From NCBI GenBank assembly GCA_910592205.1, contig CAJVPJ010001136.1, positions 1 to 12,002 on the forward strand: 12,002 bases of DNA. The letters run 5' to 3'. Each line of letters starts with the position of its first letter. Position 1 is the stretch's first letter. Below, piece by piece: positions 8,127 through 12,002 of the stretch. A model generated the notes under the pieces. The model was given only the letters and a program-made list of their open reading frames with translations, made no database searches and was not told the DNA's origin. This DNA is from Paraglomus occultum. Its lineage: Eukaryota; Glomeromycota; Glomeromycetes; Paraglomerales; Paraglomeraceae. Made by a program: the position numbers and the translations under genes.

Positions 8127-8134
8127 TAAATTAT

Positions 8135-8662
8135 TTAATGTTTTTTCTTGTAGACATAAGCAGTAAAATCGCAAAGTTCCTCTTTTTTAACTAGTTTACA
8201 ATTTTTAAACAATTTTTCTAATGAATAATTTTCCTGTTTTTTACTTTCCTCTCGCTCTGAAAAAGGAAAATTGATATTGCCCTCATAAGTTCCTTTCACT
8301 ACTGAAAAATAATAATAATCAGCATAGGAATAGGTTAGTTGGTAAATTTCCCGACCACCGATTACGAAAATATGATTGTCTGGATTTTCTTTATATGGTT
8401 TTAAAATTTCTTTTCAATTAGTTGCAAAAGTAAGGTTTTCTTTCTGTCAGTCCCTATATTTTTCTGGATTTTTGGTAATTATTATATTATGACGGTTTTT
8501 TAGTGGTTGACCAATACTTTCGAAAGTTTTGGAACCCATTAAAACCGTGCTTTCTGAAGTAATTTGTGAAAAATATTTCATTTCTGCCGGAATTTTTCAA
8601 GGTAGTTGGTTGCCTTTACCAATCAGATGATTTTTGTCCATGGCTCAAATTAAATTTATCAT
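8135..8662 (-). CDS. folA: dihydrofolate reductase
   Basis: A 175-residue NADPH-dependent enzyme that regenerates tetrahydrofolate after ThyA. Motifs are MINLIWAMDKNHLIGKGNQL at the N terminus, LPWKIPAEMKYF (20-31) with Glu27 at the catalytic acid position, MGSKTFESIG (42-51) and VIGGREIY for cofactor binding. Four Trp codons are TGA, including the conserved Trp of LPW. The start is ATG 8660-8662, within the 3' end of glyA; a later ATG (8642) would delete the first strand. The stop is TAA 8135-8137, eight bases before gene 9. Confidence 0.97.
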
Positions 8663-9869
8663 ATTTTTTTGTTAGATAAGAAATTTTTCTTCTGACTCTC
8701 TTTCTTAAATTACGATCCTGGGGATCTTTTAGTAAACTATGAATAATTTCTGCCACTTTTCGGAACTCCTTTTTAGTTAGTCCTCGGGTGGTCAAAGCCG
8801 GCGAACCTAGCCGAATACCACTGCTAACTCAAGGTTTTTCAGTATCATGAGGTATCATTTGCTTATTACAAACAATCCCCACCTTTTCTAATATTTGAGC
8901 TGCTTCTTTACCAGTTAAATTATAACCTGTTTTAGTATCAATAACTAGTAAATGTGTTTCTGTACCTCCGCTGATTACTTTTATTTCTTTTTCCAAAAAA
9001 TAATCAGCCATCGTTTTGGCATTTTCTAACACTTTTTTTTGATATTTTTTAAATTCTGGTTGGCTGGCCTTCGAAAAGCATTGAGATTTAGCAGCAATGG
9101 TAGCAATATTGGGTCCTCCCTGATTTCCTGGAAAAACTGCTCTATCTATTTTCTCCCCTAATTCTTTTTTGGATAAAATTACTCCTCCCCGAGGACCACG
9201 CAATGTTTTCTGAGTAGTAAAAGTAATGACATCAGCGTGGGGAACCGGATTAGGAAACAAATCGGTTGCCACCAAGCCAGCAACATGGGCAATGTCAGCC
9301 AAGAGAAAAGCACCTACTTCATCAGCAATTTCCCGGAACTTAGCAAAGTCTATTTTTAAACTATAACTACTATAGCCAGCAATAATTAGTTTAGGCCTTA
9401 CTTCACGTGCTTTCTTTCTAATTTTTTCATAGTCTAACTTTTGTGTGTCGGGGTCTAGATTGTAACAATAAATTTTATAAATTGTTCCTGAAAAATTAAC
9501 TTTGGCCCCGTGAGTCAAATGCCCTCCAGCCAATAAATCTAGACTCAATATGGTGTCACCTGGTCTTAAAAGAGCCAAATAAACTGCCTGATTAGCCTGA
9601 GCCCCCGAATGAGGTTGCACATTAGCATGCTCAGCACCAAAAAGTTTTTTTGCTAACTCAATTGCTAAACTTTCTATTTTATCAACATATTTACAGCCTT
9701 GGTAATAACGACTGTTGGGATAGCCCTCAGCATATTTAGCCATCAGGAATGAGCCACTGTAGAATAAAACCTGTGGGGAAGGATAATTTTCACTGGCAAT
9801 TAAATTGAGAGTATTTTTTTGGTGTTTTAATTCCTTCTGGTAATAATGAAAAAGTCAACTTTTTTTCAT
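8616..9869 (-). CDS. glyA: serine hydroxymethyltransferase
   Basis: A 417-residue PLP enzyme converting serine and tetrahydrofolate to glycine and methylene-tetrahydrofolate, the one-carbon donor for ThyA. Motifs are LIASEN (23-28), KYAEGYP (45-51), HSGAQAN (87-93), LADIAHVAGL (from about 191, Asp192 contacting the PLP ring nitrogen) and TTQKTLRGPRGG with Lys221 as the PLP lysine. The residue before that lysine is Gln, where His is usual. GIRLGSPALTTRG follows at the C-terminal side. Two Trp codons are TGA. The start ATG 9867-9869 gives MKKSWLFHYYQKE before LIASEN; starting at the internal ATG 9743 would remove essential motifs. The C terminus extends past the normal end and overlaps folA by 47 bases. 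Confidence 0.97.
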
Positions 9870-9873
9870 AAAA

Positions 9874-10749
9874 TTATACAGCTACAGGTGCTTTGATAAA
9901 GGGATGGGGGTCGTAATTCTCTAATTCAATGTCGGCAAAGGAAAAATCGAAAATAGATTTAACTTTTAAATTAAGTTTCAGAGTTGGCAATTTTTTGGGT
10001 TCTCTAGACAGTTGTAAATTAACTTGTGCGAAATGATTTAGGTAAATATGGGCATCACCAATGATGTGAATAAACTCCCCTAATCTATAACCACAAATTT
10101 GGGCTATCATCATAGTCAGCAAACTATAACTAGCAATATTAAAAGGGACTCCTAAGAACATATCTCCGCTTCTTTGGTATAATAGACAAGACAATTCATT
10201 ATTTTCTGAAACAAAAAATTGAACCAAACAATGGCAAGGAGGCAGAAGCATTTTTTTAATTTCAGGCGGGTTCCAAGCCGTCAAAATATGACGACGAGAA
10301 AATGGTTTATTTTTCAAATTTTCTACCAGTTCTTTTAGTTGGTCAACCCCGTAAAAATTGCGTCATTGTTTACCATAAACTGGGCCTAAATCACCATGTT
10401 TTTGGGCAAAGTTATTGTTATTTTTAATCTTTTCCGTAAATTCTGCCAAACTTTCTCCTTGGTAGTCAGAGGATGATTTATATTTTTCAAAAGGTCATTC
10501 ATTTCAAATATTTACCCCATTGTCGACTAAATATTTAATATTAGTTTCACCCTTAATGAACCATAGCAGTTCATGAACAATAGCCTTAAAATTAACTTTC
10601 TTAGTAGTTAATAGTGGAAATCCTTCCCGGAGATTAAATCTCATTTGGCAACCAAACAACACTTTAGTTCCTACTCCCGTTCGGTCTGGTTTTTCTTTGC
10701 CATTATTTATTATATTTGCTAATAATTCTAAATACTGCTTCTCACCCAT
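9874..10749 (-). CDS. thyA: thymidylate synthase
   Basis: Methylates dUMP to dTMP using methylene-tetrahydrofolate. It has 291 residues, between the short (about 264) and long (about 316) bacterial forms. Motifs are KPDRTGVGT (20-28), [26 protein letters not shown] (both W from TGA), [14 protein letters not shown] (W from TGA), LPPCHCL with the nucleophile Cys172, [14 protein letters not shown] (191-204), DAHIYLNH, and the terminal IKAPVAV. The start ATG 10747-10749 gives [10 protein letters not shown], matching the family opening; a TTG thirteen codons upstream is possible but unnecessary. It is the first gene of the minus-strand operon and ends 4 bases before glyA. Confidence 0.98.
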
Positions 10750-10899
10750 TTTTAATAATTTTGCTCGGCTAGGAAGGTTGCTTAACAACTATAAATCAGA
10801 TAGTCATCAGCCAACTTTATCATATACTGTAATTTTAGTAAGATTCAGGAAGAAGATAAAAATATTAAAACATGTTTATAGAAAGATGTATAATTAAAA
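10750..10899. other. divergent intergenic region between thyA and gene 11
   Basis: These 150 bases must hold the promoters of the thyA operon (leftward) and gene 11 (rightward). No RNA gene, repeat or clear hairpin is seen. The thyA side ends in TTATTAAAAATG with no Shine-Dalgarno. The gene 11 side has a strong -10-like box. Confidence 0.7.
10865..10894 (+). promoter_or_regulatory. candidate promoter of gene 11, giving a leaderless transcript
   Basis: A perfect TATAAT (10889-10894) lies 18 bases after TTAAAA (10865-10870, four of six matches to TTGACA). Only five bases separate the -10 box from the ATG at 10900, so initiation would fall at or next to the start codon. No other upstream signal for translation is visible. 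Confidence 0.5.
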
Positions 10900-11976
10900 A
10901 TGGAGAAAGAAAAAATAACTTTTCAAAAAAGCGGAGAAACTGATGCCTTTCAAAAACTAACTGGAAAGGAATTAAACGCCAAAGGGATAAAATTAGGTTG
11001 AAAAAAAATTGATGATTGATTAGCAAACCCTCAGACAGACCACCAACGAGATTTCATTTACCGCATAAAAGTGGCTCCTTTTGAGCTTTCTTTAAATGGG
11101 GAAAAGAGGCAAGTAGAAGTGATTGACTTTCTTGCTAATGCCAATACTATCCTTTATTTTTTTCTTGAAAATTCTTTAAAAGATAACAATAACTTTGAAT
11201 TACAATGAATTGAGGAGCATATTGGAAAAGATATTGGTTTTTCTGAAAATCGTCCTAACGCTTTGGTTGTCTATAGCAATTTTCTACAAAATGGAAGTAA
11301 CAAAGAGGAGTACAAAAAAATTAGGCAAAACTCGGAGATTAGAAATCTAGAAGTTAATTGAGAAAATATTACTGTTTTAAAGTGAGGATTATCTTTTGAT
11401 TTAATTTCTTCCCAGTCTGTTTCAAATTCTAATTATAATAAAGTTTTCTTACCATTGGACTATGATTCAGAAGATTTTGAATTAATAAAAAAACGCTTAA
11501 CCGAATGAAAAGAAAATAACAAACCTATTATCATCAAGAATGCCGTTCTAAGCACTAAAAGTTGACTTTCAGTAAAAGACAGCAGCATTCTATATGTAAA
11601 TGAAGGCAACATTAAAGGGTTGAATGGCGAATGGTTAAGTGATACTATTTTTAGAAAAAAAATTAGCGGTTGAGAAAAATTGCCTTATCGAGAAAAGGCA
11701 AAATTCCTAAAGAGACATAAGAAAGAAAAAGTTAAGGACATGAAAAACGAAATCGAAGGCGCCATTCGAGCCTTGGAAAATGGCAATAATGAACCTAATA
11801 ATACCCCACTACCTTCCCCAAATCCTAATCAAAATAACCCTAGTAAAAATACTTCTCCCAACCAAATCCCTTGAAAAGTAATTATCCCGGTTTCACTTTT
11901 ACTTTTAACCATTACTGTGATTGGAGCAACTACAGCATTCAAAAAAAAAAAAAAAAAAACATTAATTCACCATTAA
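10900..11976 (+). CDS. gene 11: C-terminally membrane-anchored protein with Lys6 tail, unknown function
   Basis: A 358-residue frame with nine TGA-Trp codons, from ATG 10900 to TAA 11974-11976. Residues 1-290 form a soluble domain (opening MEKEKITFQKSGETDAFQKL) containing KVFLPLDYDSEDFELIKKRL and a basic Lys/Arg-rich helix at about 264-285; no known motif is recognised. Residues about 296-324 are Asn/Pro/Ser-rich and look like an extended linker. A hydrophobic helix (327-347) follows, then six Lys (348-353) encoded by the A19 tract, and TLIHH. There is no signal peptide. It is transcribed divergently from thyA. Confidence 0.87.
11941..11959. repeat. homopolymer A19 inside the 3' end of gene 11
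   Basis: Nineteen consecutive A: six AAA lysine codons that form the basic tail after the transmembrane helix, plus the first base of the next codon. Any frameshift here changes only the last few residues, because all three frames meet a stop within eight codons. Confidence 0.95.
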
Positions 11977-12002
11977 TTTAAAAATATTTCTCTAAAAATT
12001 AA
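11977..12002. other. right edge, no feature
   Basis: The last 26 bases after the gene 11 stop are A+T-rich with no terminator hairpin or gene start visible before the window ends. Confidence 0.6.

Noticed and set aside
8126-8174. Longer gene 9 start at TTG 8174
   Set aside because: It would overlap the folA end and place a non-hydrophobic leader before the Lys6-anchor; ATG 8126 fits the spacing.
10697-10897. Plus-strand ORF overlapping the thyA start
   Set aside because: It is mostly antisense to thyA and the promoter region, with no recognisable protein feature.
163-11976. Reading the split ORFs as many pseudogenes broken by nonsense mutations
   Set aside because: All breaks are TGA, never TAA or TAG, and fall at conserved Trp positions, so recoding explains them.
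1-12002. CRISPR arrays, tRNA or rRNA genes, insertion sequences
   Set aside because: No spaced direct repeats, cloverleaf-like sequence, transposase frame or inverted terminal repeats were seen.

Overview
The window is A+T-rich bacterial DNA read with a mollicute-type code. About fifty in-frame TGA codons fall inside otherwise intact genes, several at invariant tryptophans of HisRS, ThyA, TrmD, DHFR and SHMT. Every gene ends in TAA or TAG. TGA therefore encodes Trp (translation table 4), and naive ORF calls break most genes into pieces. The gene set (complete thymidylate cycle, tail-anchored low-complexity proteins, many simple repeats, almost no Shine-Dalgarno sequences) suggests a host-associated mollicute. 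A mycoplasma-related fungal endobacterium such as Candidatus Moeniiplasma is a guess, not a demonstration.

Layout. 1-34 (-): possible start of a gene running off the left edge. 163-1476 (-): gene 1, a 437-aa helical protein with a C-terminal membrane anchor. 1601-2302 (-): trmD. 2303-2548: divergent intergenic region with a decayed trmD fragment and a (CA)11 tract. 2549-6164 (+): a tightly packed run comprising gene 3 (membrane-anchored, Asn/Gly-rich), an HTH_37-like antitoxin-type regulator, a toxin-like partner, a 40-codon parA stub, gene 6 (membrane-anchored) and hisS. 6188-10749 (-): a thymidylate operon, in transcription order thyA, glyA, folA, gene 9 (membrane protein) and a dCMP deaminase gene. 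10900-11976 (+): gene 11, another C-terminally anchored protein.

How the parts work together. The dCMP deaminase makes dUMP and ThyA converts it to dTMP. DHFR and SHMT regenerate the methylene-tetrahydrofolate that ThyA uses. The five membrane-anchored proteins are unrecognised and do not obviously share sequence. Four share an architecture: a soluble N-terminal part, a low-complexity or coiled-coil stretch, one C-terminal transmembrane helix and a basic tail, with no signal peptide. The fifth is anchored at its N terminus. Four of the five have a long simple repeat inside or beside the gene (A18, A19, (TA)8, (CA)11), and the housekeeping genes have none. The most interesting reading is a set of phase-variable or expression-variable surface proteins scattered among essential genes.
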